Below the pieces are notes generated by a model that saw only the letters and a list, made by a program, of their open reading frames with translations, did no database searches and was not told the DNA's origin. A stretch of 28,002 nt of DNA. Source: JADJOY01 sp964450125 (lineage in GTDB: Bacteria > JADJOY01). The stretch spans positions 1 through 28,002 of the forward strand of contig CAYVDO010000058.1 of assembly GCA_964450125.1 (NCBI GenBank), in the 5' to 3' direction. Below are positions 1 to 7,355 of the stretch, piece by piece. The position numbers and the translations under genes were made by a program. Every line of letters starts with the position of its first letter. Within the stretch, counting starts at the first letter, position 1.

Positions 1-226
1 GGGGGTGGGTCCCAGCGCGGCTTTGCCGCGATGGGCGGGGGGCTGGAACAGCCCCGAACACGCACCTCACCGATCGATTTGCACCTCGGGCTCCACGCTC
101 GCGTGCCACCGCACCGCGAGCCAGAGGCGAGCCGCGAGCGAAGCGAAGCGACTTGGGGGTGGGTCCCAGCGCGGCTTTGCCGCGATGGGCGGGGGGCTGG
201 AAAAGCCCCCCGAGGAAACATCGACA
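1..226 (+). repeat. Structured intergenic repeat array 1 (two 154-bp-period units)
   Basis: Two units of a GC-rich repeat begin at positions 1 (cut by the window edge) and 155, so the period is 154 bp. Each unit carries hairpin A (CCCA..TGGG closing a CGCGGC/GCCGCG stem with a TTT loop; 11-35 and 165-189) and hairpin B (GGGGCTG-GAA-CAGCCCC at 39-55; GGGGGGCT-GGAAA-AGCCCCCC at 191-211). Between units lies a low-similarity spacer and the box GCGAGCCGCGAGCGAAGCGA. The second unit ends in GAGGAAAC, a variant also seen at the end of the array near 13.2 kb. ORFs can be read through it (running into nadA), but they are GC-driven and have no coding signature. I do not recognise the family; it behaves like a REP/BIME-type dispersed element. 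Confidence 0.85.
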
Positions 227-263
227 GGCGCAAAAACTCGCTCCAGCGAGTTTTTGCGCCTGT
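224..263. repeat. Perfect 19-bp-stem palindrome at the end of repeat array 1
   Basis: ACAGGCGCAAAAACTCGCT (224-242) is followed by CC and then by its exact reverse complement (245-263). It lies between the GAGGAAAC end of the repeat and the nadA leader. The sister array near 13.23 kb has GACAGGCTGCTACGCT at the equivalent place and lacks the hairpin, so this looks like an inserted palindrome of about 30 bp. There is no T-run after it beyond the stem's own five Ts, so it could act as a terminator-like or attenuator structure, or be a small mobile palindrome. Confidence 0.75.
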
Positions 264-314
264 TACGCTTCGAGGCTCTCGCACGCATCGCGGGCCCACC
301 CGGAGGAAGCGACC

Positions 315-1661
315 GTGGCGAAAGCCGCCGCAGCCCGGCACGTCACCGAAGATCGTTCCATTCGTTCGAGCGGCATCGTCCTCGAACCGGGGATACCGAT
401 CTGCCAGGTGGACCTGCCGCTCGACTGGTATCAAGAGGAATTCAAGCCTTACGCCGAGGAGTACCTGGCGCTACCGAGCCGCGCGCCCGACGTGGTGCTG
501 CCGTGGATGGACTCGTACATCCATCCAGCGCTCGATCATTTCGGCCCCAAGCTGATGTTGCTCGCCCACTTCTACATGGGCGGCGAGATCGTGAAGCTGG
601 TCGAGCGCTACGGCGGCAGCGTCGCCGACAGCTACCTGCTCGCGCGCCAAGCCGTCCTCCACCCACGAACCCAGCTCTTCGTGGAATCGGCGGTGCATTT
701 CATGGCCGAGGCGATCGCGATCCTCGCGGCCCCCGACCAAGCCGTCTACATCACCAACCCGAAAGCGGGTTGCACCATGGAGATGCTCGCCAAGGAGCAG
801 ATGGTGCTGCCCGCATTCGATTACCTGGTGGAGCGCTTCGGCGACGATCTGCTCGGCATCGCCTACATGAACACCTCGGGGCGCTTGAAGGCGCTCGCGG
901 GGCGCACCGGCGGTGCCTGCTGCACCAGCTCGAACGCCGAGAAGGTCGTGCGCTGGGCGCGCAGGGCCGGCAAACGGATCTTCTTCCTCCCCGATCGTCA
1001 CCTGGGCGACAACGTCGCGCATCAGGTGGGCATCGACCCCGAGCGCGTCTTCCACTGGCCCGGCGGTCTCGACGGCATGCACTACGTGCCGAAGGGCATC
1101 GACGAAGCACGCCTCGACCGCGCCGAGATGATCTCGTGGGGCTCGTTCTGCGGCGTACACACCGTGTTCTCGACGCAGCAGATCGAATACTGGCGAGATC
1201 ACGGCTACCGCGTTCTCGTTCACCCCGAGTGCACACGGGAAGTGGTGGCGGCGGCCGACGGCAACGGTTCCACGAACTACCTGTGGAGCGAAGTGATGAA
1301 AGCCCCAGCCGGCGCCAAGCTCGCGGTGGGCACCGAGGCACACTTCGTACGCAACGCGCGCGAGCAAGCTCGACTGCGCGGCGTCGAGGTAGTGAACCTC
1401 GCCGACCTACCGGGAGAAGATCCCGGCAGCGCGGGATGCGGCTGCGCCACCATGAGCCGCAACGATCCACCGCACCTGGTGGCGATGCTCGATCTGCTCC
1501 GCAAGGGCTCGCCACCCGAGCTGAACCGGGTGCTCGCGGGCGACGTCGTGAACGAGCGCACCGGCTGGCGCGAGCGCCTCGACGACGCCGATCGGGCCGA
1601 GATCGTGCGCCACGCACGTGCGTCCCTCGAGCGCATGATCGAGGTGACCGAATCGACGTGA
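315..1661 (+). CDS. nadA: Quinolinate synthase NadA
   Basis: This 448-residue protein matches NadA, the [4Fe-4S] enzyme that condenses iminoaspartate with dihydroxyacetone phosphate to quinolinate in de novo NAD synthesis (cytoplasmic). Recognisable family blocks are LLAHFYMGGEIVKLV (82-96), NPKAGCTMEMLA (148-159), YMNTSGRLKAL (184-194), CCTSSNAEKVV (202-212), WGSFCGVH (275-282), HPEC..EVV (303-311) and GTEAHFVRNA (339-348). The three cluster cysteines are most likely Cys153, Cys279 and Cys375 or Cys377 (GCGCATMSRN). I chose GTG at 315 because GGAGGAAG lies at 302-309 with 8-base spacing; upstream in-frame starts would translate the repeat array. No nadB or nadC is adjacent, so the gene seems to be transcribed alone. 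Confidence 0.95.
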   Translation: MAKAAAARHVTEDRSIRSSGIVLEPGIPICQVDLPLDWYQEEFKPYAEEYLALPSRAPDVVLPWMDSYIHPALDHFGPKLMLLAHFYMGGEIVKLVERYGGSVADSYLLARQAVLHPRTQLFVESAVHFMAEAIAILAAPDQAVYITNPKAGCTMEMLAKEQMVLPAFDYLVERFGDDLLGIAYMNTSGRLKALAGRTGGACCTSSNAEKVVRWARRAGKRIFFLPDRHLGDNVAHQVGIDPERVFHWPGGLDGMHYVPKGIDEARLDRAEMISWGSFCGVHTVFSTQQIEYWRDHGYRVLVHPECTREVVAAADGNGSTNYLWSEVMKAPAGAKLAVGTEAHFVRNAREQARLRGVEVVNLADLPGEDPGSAGCGCATMSRNDPPHLVAMLDLLRKGSPPELNRVLAGDVVNERTGWRERLDDADRAEIVRHARASLERMIEVTEST

Positions 1662-1687
1662 CTCGCTCACGCGACGGAGCTCTGCGT

Positions 1688-1868
1688 AGCCCGGGTCATT
1701 CGTGAAAGTTCGTAGCGAGGCCGCCAAGCGTCGAGCAGATACGGGTGAACACAGGGTTTTCAGCCTGCAGTCTGACTTCACGGTACGTCGAGGGCCGGAA
1801 ATCCGAGTACGCCCGACGATGCCGACGATCGGCGGCCGCAGTAGCACGCTTCATGAATGACCCAGGCT
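1688..1868. mobile_element. MITE-like 181-bp element with 19-bp terminal inverted repeats
   Basis: AGCCCGGGTCATTCGTGAA (1688-1706) and the reverse complement of 1850-1868 (AGCCTGGGTCATTCATGAA) match at 17 of 19 positions. They enclose about 143 bp with no convincing gene. The element accounts for most of the 350-bp gap between nadA and the PilZ gene. The inverted repeats are reminiscent of IS1380-type ends, but I cannot prove this. No target duplication is visible in the flanks. It may be a MITE or the ends of an internally deleted insertion sequence. A minus-strand ORF crossing it also runs into nadA antisense and is not credible. Confidence 0.5.
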
Positions 1869-2011
1869 GAGCCCCGCGACGGCGGATGTCACCGGCGGGA
1901 AACACGAGAATTTCCGCCAAAGTTCTTGTCTCGCGCTCCGATCTTCCCGAGAATGCGGCGCCTGCCTCCGGTGAACCCCGCCCCCCGCGGGATTGCACCG
2001 CGGCGTCCGCG

Positions 2012-3709
2012 ATGACTTCATCCGATCCCGGTCGCGAGCGGCGCAAGAATCGCCGTCGCGATGTTTCGTTTCCGGCGCGTTTCACTGCCGATGGACGCAC
2101 CATCCATCGCGCGGTGGTGCGCTCGCTGAGCACGGAGGGGATGTTCCTCGAAACCACCGCGCTCGTGCCGATCCGCGCCACGATCCGGATCGTGGCGCCG
2201 TTGCCCGACGAGGCTCGCGAGCCCCTGCGCGTCGAGGCCACGGTCCTCTACCACAATCGCCGTGGAATCGCGGGCGCCGTCGGCGGCTTCGGCCTGCAGT
2301 TCGTGAATCCACCGCTACCGGCGCCGGATCGCATCGAGGCCTTGCTCGAGCGCTATCCCGCGCAGGTACCCACCGACGGGCTCGGCACGATCGTGTGGCC
2401 GGTCGAGGTGCCGACGATCGATCCCGGCTGGCACTCGGTCGCCTGGTGGAACCTGGATCCCGAGACCACCGACATCGATGCCGCAGCCACCGGCGAGGAG
2501 CCCTCGCTCGCTCGGCTGCAACGCTGGCTGGCGGCAACGCCCGACGACGTGGCGCCGGCACCCGAGGGCCTCGTGGCGTTCCATTTCTGCGGAAAGGCCC
2601 TCGCGCCGGCGATGGGGATGCCGCGCTCGCACTTGGATCAGCCACCGCTCGCGAAAGCGCTCGCCGCACAGATGTGGGCGATCGAGACTCTCGAGGCCGC
2701 CGACTGGAACCTCGTCGAGCTGACACGCGAGCAAGCCGCGGCCATCGGCGCCGCGGGGCGCGTGCTGGACATGGCGCGCGAGGCGCTCGAGGCGAATGCG
2801 TCTCTCGCCGCAGACGCGCCGAGCGACGAGGGTCTCGAGGGTTCCGAGGGCTCCGCAGCGGACAGCGAACCGGCGGCGAGGAGCGACGAGCTCCCGTGGG
2901 GTGAGGTCGCGATCGCGCTGCGGCCGGTCGCCGAGTTCTTGGACGTGCTCCGCTACAACTTGCAGGGCCTGCCGGCGCTCGAACCGAGCGCGACACGGCC
3001 GGACGAGCCCCGCACCGATGCGTTCTTGCGCGCTGCCGCGCAGGAAGTGGCGCAGATCGCCGCCCGGGTCACAGGTAGTGAGGTGCGCCCTTCCACCGAG
3101 GGCGGCGCGACCGCGCCGGACACAGCGAGCGGAACTGCAGCTCGCCCCGCGTCGCTGCGGCTCACGCGCCGGCATCTGGCCGGGGCCGGCATTGCGATCG
3201 GCCTGCTGGCGCTCGCGGGAGTTGCGGTGCAACGACTGCGACATCGACCGCCGGAGTCGTACGGCCGCTATCTGGCTCTCGCCCGCGAGGCGCTCTCGGC
3301 GCTCGGCGCGCGAAACGCGGACCGCCTGGAGGATCGGCTGCGATCCGCCGGTGACGCGCTCGGGACGACGCCCACACCCCCTGCGTCCACCCGTGCGCTC
3401 GAGCTTGGTCTCGCGGGGATTCGCTATCTCGACGGTGTGGCCACCCTCGAAGCGTCGGCACAATCACTGCATGAGATCCCGTGGGGTCCCGGTAAGCGGT
3501 ACCCCTCGAAGGAATCCTACGAACGCTGGCGTGAACGAGACAAAGCGCGCGCACAGGGTTGGATCGAGACCAGTGAGCAGATCGCCTCTCAGATTCTCAA
3601 CAGTGACGCCCCTTTCGCGCGAGAGCAGGACCCCTCGCTCCTCGACACGCTGGATGCGGGGCATCAATGGCTGAGCGAACGACGACACCAGCTCGAGTTG
3701 CTGCGCTAA
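2012..3709 (+). CDS. PilZ-domain protein with a C-terminal transmembrane segment
   Basis: The 565-residue protein begins with a PilZ-like domain (about residues 8-105): an Arg-rich start RRKNRRRDVSFPARF, then RSLSTEGMF in place of the canonical D/NxSxxG, and GLQF at 94-97. PilZ domains usually bind cyclic di-GMP; the altered second motif makes binding uncertain. A long middle part (105-385) is acidic and Ala/Glu-rich with no fold I recognise. One membrane helix follows (about 388-408, LAGAGIAIGLLALAGVAVQRL without its last residue), then a 155-residue tail that would lie outside. The gene overlaps the next prepilin-like gene by 43 bp, implying translational coupling and a link to pilus or secretion machinery. 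The start is uncertain: ATG 2012 places the Arg motif near the N-terminus, but no clear Shine-Dalgarno is seen; ATG 1886 is the alternative. Confidence 0.75.
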   Translation: MTSSDPGRERRKNRRRDVSFPARFTADGRTIHRAVVRSLSTEGMFLETTALVPIRATIRIVAPLPDEAREPLRVEATVLYHNRRGIAGAVGGFGLQFVNPPLPAPDRIEALLERYPAQVPTDGLGTIVWPVEVPTIDPGWHSVAWWNLDPETTDIDAAATGEEPSLARLQRWLAATPDDVAPAPEGLVAFHFCGKALAPAMGMPRSHLDQPPLAKALAAQMWAIETLEAADWNLVELTREQAAAIGAAGRVLDMAREALEANASLAADAPSDEGLEGSEGSAADSEPAARSDELPWGEVAIALRPVAEFLDVLRYNLQGLPALEPSATRPDEPRTDAFLRAAAQEVAQIAARVTGSEVRPSTEGGATAPDTASGTAARPASLRLTRRHLAGAGIAIGLLALAGVAVQRLRHRPPESYGRYLALAREALSALGARNADRLEDRLRSAGDALGTTPTPPASTRALELGLAGIRYLDGVATLEASAQSLHEIPWGPGKRYPSKESYERWRERDKARAQGWIETSEQIASQILNSDAPFAREQDPSLLDTLDAGHQWLSERRHQLELLR

Positions 3710-4188
3710 CGCTGTCAGGCTTTCCCGGCCGCACCGTCAACGGATTTACGCTGGTCGAGCTGCTTCTCGTCATCGCGGTGATCGGCATCCTCTCGGCCAT
3801 CGCCATTCCCCAGCTCCTCGGCGCACGAGAAAAGAGCCGCGTCTCGACTTGTGACGCGCTGTTCCACGCGCTCGATGGCGAGATCGCCAACGAGATGGAC
3901 CGGGTCGTGAACTCGTCCAACCACCAGCCGAGCTGCGGTGACATGCGCACGAGCTGGAACGACATCGCGATCATGCGCTGCGTATCGCAGAAGCATGCCG
4001 GCGAGGACAATCCTCGCAACGGCAGACAGCGAGCGTTCATCAACTACTACGAGCAACCCGCCGGCTTCTCGTCGTGCCAGGTGGGCCTCGACGAGTCCAC
4101 CTCGAACGCGTGGCAGCTCGGCTTGAGGATTCGCCAGCGCGCGACACGCACCGGCGCAGAGCGGACGTTCTCGATTCACATCGACTGA
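3667..4188 (+). CDS. Type IV prepilin-like / pseudopilin protein
   Basis: The 173-residue protein has a textbook class III signal: a 26-residue leader ending in NG, then FTLVELLLVIAVIGILSAIA, with Glu at position 5 of the mature form. Prepilin peptidase would cut between Gly26 and Phe27. The rest is a short (about 120-residue) globular head with four cysteines, like minor pilins or type II secretion pseudopilins. The start codon lies inside the upstream PilZ gene, so the two are probably translated together. No other pilus genes are nearby, so this is an orphan pilin whose assembly apparatus must be elsewhere. Whether it is a minor pilin, a pseudopilin or an adhesin-like subunit cannot be told from sequence alone. 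Confidence 0.85.
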   Translation: MAERTTTPARVAALTLSGFPGRTVNGFTLVELLLVIAVIGILSAIAIPQLLGAREKSRVSTCDALFHALDGEIANEMDRVVNSSNHQPSCGDMRTSWNDIAIMRCVSQKHAGEDNPRNGRQRAFINYYEQPAGFSSCQVGLDESTSNAWQLGLRIRQRATRTGAERTFSIHID

Positions 4189-4213
4189 GCCCGAAAACCG
4201 AGGTTTCCGGGCT
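4188..4213. terminator. Hairpin between convergent genes, likely bidirectional terminator
   Basis: AGCCCGAAAACC (4188-4199) and GGTTTCCGGGCT (4202-4213) form a 12-bp stem with one mismatch and a two-base loop. It starts at the stop codon of the prepilin gene and lies 20 bp before the end of the minus-strand gene. The A/T-rich inner stem and convergent position suit a shared terminator, although there is no long U-tract. Confidence 0.6.
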
Positions 4214-4233
4214 GAGCTGGGGCTCCACGCGGA

Positions 4234-4752
4234 TCAGTCGTCGTCGCGCTCTTGCCGTTCCGCACGCCAGGGGCTTGGCGGAGGCGTCTCGCTGGTTGCG
4301 GCGGCGGAGCCACGAATCTCCGTGTGGCGGATCACGCCACCCGACGCACCGGTCCACGCCATGGCGCCCGCGTTGCCCAGCGCGACGGCGAGCACGAGCG
4401 CAACCAGCCCACGCGGGGCGGGTGCCGAGCGTTCGTGCTCGACCAACGCCAGCGCGATGCTCGCAAGCGCGGCCACCACGGCGAACGCTGCGGCGACCTC
4501 GGCGCGCTCCTCGTGAGTTTCGATGTCCGCCTCGCGCACGCCGGGCAGCTTCTCGACCAAATCCTCGGCACCCCCACCCGATCGAAGCGCGACACCGGTG
4601 CCAATCGCGCCGAACGTGAGCAGCACCGCCGCCGCCAGGGCGAGCCCGCGCTGGCTGCGCGCGACCAGCGCGAGCGCCAGGATCGGCACACTCAGGATCG
4701 CCCCCACGATCGGGACGTGATTCACGAGCAGATGCACGTGCGCAGCGTTCAT
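4234..4752 (-). CDS. Conserved four-helix inner-membrane protein
   Basis: The 172-residue protein has four predicted membrane helices (about 9-30, 36-55, 86-104, 114-133). The first carries a HxHLLVNHVPIVG signature seen in a widespread family of small bacterial membrane proteins (DUF2231-like; I am not certain of the family number). The loop after helix 2 holds the conserved-looking stretch EDLVEKLPGVREADIETHEE, and the tail has GGVIRHTEIRG, also typical of that family. The His/Asn-rich first helix hints at metal or haem binding, but no function is established. ATG 4752 is supported by GGGAGGG about 7 bases upstream on the minus strand; longer starts would cross that site. It is transcribed divergently from the EXPERA gene. 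Confidence 0.75.
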   Translation of the reverse strand: MNAAHVHLLVNHVPIVGAILSVPILALALVARSQRGLALAAAVLLTFGAIGTGVALRSGGGAEDLVEKLPGVREADIETHEERAEVAAAFAVVAALASIALALVEHERSAPAPRGLVALVLAVALGNAGAMAWTGASGGVIRHTEIRGSAAATSETPPPSPWRAERQERDDD

Positions 4753-5058
4753 GGCTGACCCTCCCCGCGCACAAGTTGGCCGTCGCAATCCAGCGTGTCG
4801 ATCGAGCATCCGTTCGAGCGGTGACGCGCGAGAATCCCCAGCGCCGGTCCGACGCGTGTTCGACGGGGTATGGGCCTCGATCACGCCGACGCGCCCCGGC
4901 TACCGGGCCGCAGTCGTTCGCGCTGCGGCGCTCGCACAGCCCAACCCGGCAGGAACGTAGGCATTCCCGACGGCGATGACGCTTGTGCTCGGGGGCCGGG
5001 GTGCGGTAGGGAACTTCGCCCGCTTCACCCCTTCGCCCGTCGCCACGGAGCCCGCCCC
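4753..5058. other. Divergent intergenic region (306 bp)
   Basis: This lies between the minus-strand four-helix protein and the plus-strand EXPERA gene, and should hold promoters for both. I see the two ribosome binding sites at its edges (GGGAGGG for the left gene, GGAG at 5047-5050 for the right). I see no convincing -35/-10 pair, operator or RNA structure. Confidence 0.4.
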
Positions 5059-5688
5059 ATGCGAGAAGTGATCCCGCTTCGCGAACGTCGCCTCGACATC
5101 GCGTTCCTGGTCTATTTCGTGATCAATCTGCCGTTCATCGTCTACTTCGTGGATTTCGAGCAGATCGCGATCCCGAACTACCAGGCTTTCCTGGACGCGT
5201 GTGGGCCGCTGCGCGACACCTGCCCCTATCCGGCGTGGCCACCGGCCTGGGCCGTCAACATGGTGCACTGGTGGGGCGAGAAGTTCGACCCGCTGCTGCT
5301 TGCGCGCCCTCCCTTCTGGATGGTGACCATTTGGGTGGACGCGCTGTACTTCGGACCCTTCTACGCTTTCGCGATCTACGCCTACGCGCGCGGCCGCGAG
5401 TGGATCCGCATCCCCAGCATCATCTACGGCTCGTTCTTGTTCGTGATCATCTGCTGCATCATGTCGGAGGAATACTTCGGCATTCACAAGACCAAGAACG
5501 TGTACGTGATGACCCTCGCGAACTTGCCGTGGGCCGTCTTCCCGGTGCTCATCCTGTTCCGCAACTTGCGGCCCCATCCGTTCACGCGACCGGTCTCACC
5601 GTTGGCGGCGGCTGCTCCGGCGCCGGCGCCCGCAGTCACGCCGAGCGCCGCACCCGCCGCCGCACCGACGTCCACGGCAGCGCCGTGA
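5059..5688 (+). CDS. EXPERA-domain membrane protein (TMEM97/emopamil-binding-like)
   Basis: The 209-residue protein has four membrane helices (about 11-31, 86-109, 117-135, 150-168) laid out like the EXPERA superfamily, which includes eukaryotic sterol isomerase EBP, TMEM97/sigma-2 and TM6SF2. Supporting residues are RRLDIAFLVYFVINLPF at the start, PPFWMVTIWVDALYFGPFY in helix 2 and SIIYG..LF in helix 3, including acidic residues inside helices (Asp13, Asp94). The tail (181-209) is Ala/Pro-rich and unstructured. ATG 5059 has GGAG at 5047-5050; the longer ORF start is unsupported. Its stop overlaps the GTG of the SDR gene, so the two are probably coupled, suggesting a lipid or sterol-like substrate. 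The substrate is not shown by sequence. Confidence 0.75.
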   Translation: MREVIPLRERRLDIAFLVYFVINLPFIVYFVDFEQIAIPNYQAFLDACGPLRDTCPYPAWPPAWAVNMVHWWGEKFDPLLLARPPFWMVTIWVDALYFGPFYAFAIYAYARGREWIRIPSIIYGSFLFVIICCIMSEEYFGIHKTKNVYVMTLANLPWAVFPVLILFRNLRPHPFTRPVSPLAAAAPAPAPAVTPSAAPAAAPTSTAAP

Positions 5689-6497
5689 GCACGGACGAGC
5701 ACGGGTTTCGCGCCAAGTACGGCCCTTGGGCGCTCGTGGCTGGCGCCTCCGAGGGCATCGGCGCCGAGTTCGCTCGTGAGCTCGCGCGCCGCGGGCTCAA
5801 GCTGGTGCTCGCCGCGCGCCGCACCCAGCCGCTCGAGGCCCTCGCCGACGAATTGCGTTCCCGCCACGGCACCGAGGTCCGCACGGCGTCAGTCGATCTC
5901 GCCGACGCCAGCGCCGTCCGCGAGCTGGGAAGGATCGGCGACGAGCTCGAGATCGGCATGCTGATCTACAACGCGGCGCTCTCGCTGATCGGCCATTACT
6001 TCGACTACCCGCTCGAGAAGCGACTCAACGAGCTCGACCTCAACTGCCGCGGGCCGCTGGTGCTCATCGACGCGTTGGTGCCGAAGATGCTCTCCCGTGG
6101 CCACGGTGGCCTGATCCTGATGACCTCGCTGAGCGGCATCCAGGGCACGCCCTACATCGGCAACTACGCCGCCACGAAAGCGTGGAACCTCATCCTCGGC
6201 GAGAGCCTGTGGGGAGAGCTCACGCCACGCGGCGTCCACGTGCTGAGCTGTCTGGCGGGAGCGACGCGCACGCCCGGCTACCTCACGAACACCGCGGGAC
6301 GCAGCACGGCGGCGCCCGTGGGCGAGCCGGAGGACGTGGTGCGTGCCGCGCTCGCGGCACTCGGTCACCGCCCGAGCGTGGTTCCCGGCATGGCCAACAA
6401 AGCCGCCGCGTTCCTCATGACGCGGCTGCTGCCGCGTCCGCGCGCCGTCCGCATCATGGCGAAGGCGACGTTCGAGCTGTTGGCGCCGCGGGCGTAA
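5685..6497 (+). CDS. Short-chain dehydrogenase/reductase (SDR)
   Basis: This 270-residue classical SDR carries the nucleotide-binding GASEGIG (20-26), YNAAL (95-99, the NAG position), and the catalytic set Ser148, Tyr161 and Lys165 (YAATK). The Arg45-Arg46 pair after the second strand favours NADP(H). The C-terminal part (PSVVPGMANKAAAFL.. with PRPRAVRIM) is typical of SDRs annotated as acyl-lipid, steroid or retinol-type dehydrogenases. GTG 5685 overlaps the upstream TGA (GTGA), and the long upstream reading of this frame is only a shadow of the EXPERA gene. With the EXPERA protein it likely acts on a hydrophobic alcohol or ketone; that is inference. Confidence 0.9.
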   Translation: MSTDEHGFRAKYGPWALVAGASEGIGAEFARELARRGLKLVLAARRTQPLEALADELRSRHGTEVRTASVDLADASAVRELGRIGDELEIGMLIYNAALSLIGHYFDYPLEKRLNELDLNCRGPLVLIDALVPKMLSRGHGGLILMTSLSGIQGTPYIGNYAATKAWNLILGESLWGELTPRGVHVLSCLAGATRTPGYLTNTAGRSTAAPVGEPEDVVRAALAALGHRPSVVPGMANKAAAFLMTRLLPRPRAVRIMAKATFELLAPRA

Positions 6498-6526
6498 GAT
6501 CCGAGGAACGCGAACGGAGGCCTCCC

Positions 6527-6943
6527 ATGAGCGGATCTCGCGCGAGCTCGAGTGGCTCCGATCTACGACGAGCGGTACGCGCTCGCTTGGGCGTACCGGC
6601 CAGCTATCGCCTGATGCACGACGACGGGCGTGCCACGGTCCGCGAGGAGGCGGAGGCGATGAACGTCTCCCTCCTCGGCGTGATGCTCGCGACGGACCAG
6701 CTCGAAACCGAGGGCATCTCGCTCCTACCACCCATGGAGCCCGATCCCCTCACCCGCCTCGACATCGAGTTCGCGCTCGGTAATGGGAGCGGCACCGTCG
6801 AGGCTACGGGGCGGGTCGTGTGGGTGCGCCGATCGGCAGCGGGTGCGCGCAGGCGATTCACCATCGGTGTCGTGTTTTCGTATCTCGACGCCGAGAGCCA
6901 AGCGCGGCTGCGCTCGTTCCTCGACGGCCCCAAGACGCACTAG
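6527..6943 (+). CDS. Small PilZ-domain protein
   Basis: This 138-residue protein is a single PilZ-like domain. It has an Arg-rich start (RRAVRARLGVPASYR, 14-28) corresponding to the RxxxR element, NVSLLG (46-51) corresponding to D/NxSxxG, and a beta-barrel end (TGRVVWVRR, FTIGVVF). Cyclic di-GMP binding is plausible because both motifs are present. ATG 6527 follows GGAGG at 6516-6520 with 6-base spacing. It lies 29 bp after the SDR gene and may be in the same transcript, but no functional link is evident. It is the second PilZ protein in the window. Confidence 0.8.
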   Translation: MSGSRASSSGSDLRRAVRARLGVPASYRLMHDDGRATVREEAEAMNVSLLGVMLATDQLETEGISLLPPMEPDPLTRLDIEFALGNGSGTVEATGRVVWVRRSAAGARRRFTIGVVFSYLDAESQARLRSFLDGPKTH

Positions 6944-6998
6944 CCGCGAATCAAGCGCGGTTCTGGGGTATCCATGCTAGCGGAGTAAACTCCGAACG

Positions 6999-7346
6999 AT
7001 GGCGGATGCCCCGCGCGGCGGCGCGCACTGCCCCAGATCGCTGGCTGAGTTCCAGGCGTGGTTTCGCACGGACGCCGACTGCCTGGACTACGTCGAATGG
7101 CTGCGATTGGCCTGCCGGCTTCGTCTGCCCGAGTTGCACCGAAACGGGCTGGCGACTTGACGACGTCGGGTTGCTGCTCGAGACGTTTCCGCAGCCCACA
7201 CTCTTCCTGGTGCGCTTAGCGGCAGGCGAACTTCGTGGGCATGCCGGGACTGCAGCCTTTGTCGTCGACCTTCGGCGAATGCGGACCACCGATCGAATCG
7301 CAACACGAGCCTTCGAGAAGCTCGTAGTGCCTATCGGTCCGTGGGG
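6999..7346 (+). pseudogene. Frameshifted IS1595-family transposase remnant (N-terminal zinc-ribbon region)
   Basis: Reading from ATG 6999 gives MADAPRGGAHCPRSLAEFQA.., then WFRTDADCLDYVEWLR, matching the N-terminus of IS1595-type transposases. The expected continuation WPAGFVCPSC (zinc-ribbon CxxC) is present but in the next frame; an extra base near 7100-7106 (cgattggcc) breaks the gene. Downstream similarity fades before the IS256 insertion at 7347-7355, and the catalytic domain is absent. The sequence just upstream (GGGGTATCCATGCTAGC, about 6965-6981) could be the old left end of the element. This is a dead remnant. Confidence 0.55.
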
Positions 7347-7355
7347 GGCGCGAGG
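7347..7355. repeat. Left target-site duplication of the IS256 element
   Basis: GGCGCGAGG, identical to 8770-8778; neither neighbouring base extends the match. Confidence 0.9.

Noticed and set aside
5..314. ORFs across repeat array 1, including an N-terminal extension of nadA from 153
   Set aside because: They translate the non-coding repeat. The GTG at 315 has a well-placed Shine-Dalgarno and the NadA homology begins after it.
1407..1847. Minus-strand ORF spanning the end of nadA and the MITE-like element
   Set aside because: More than half is antisense to nadA and no transposase motif is visible.
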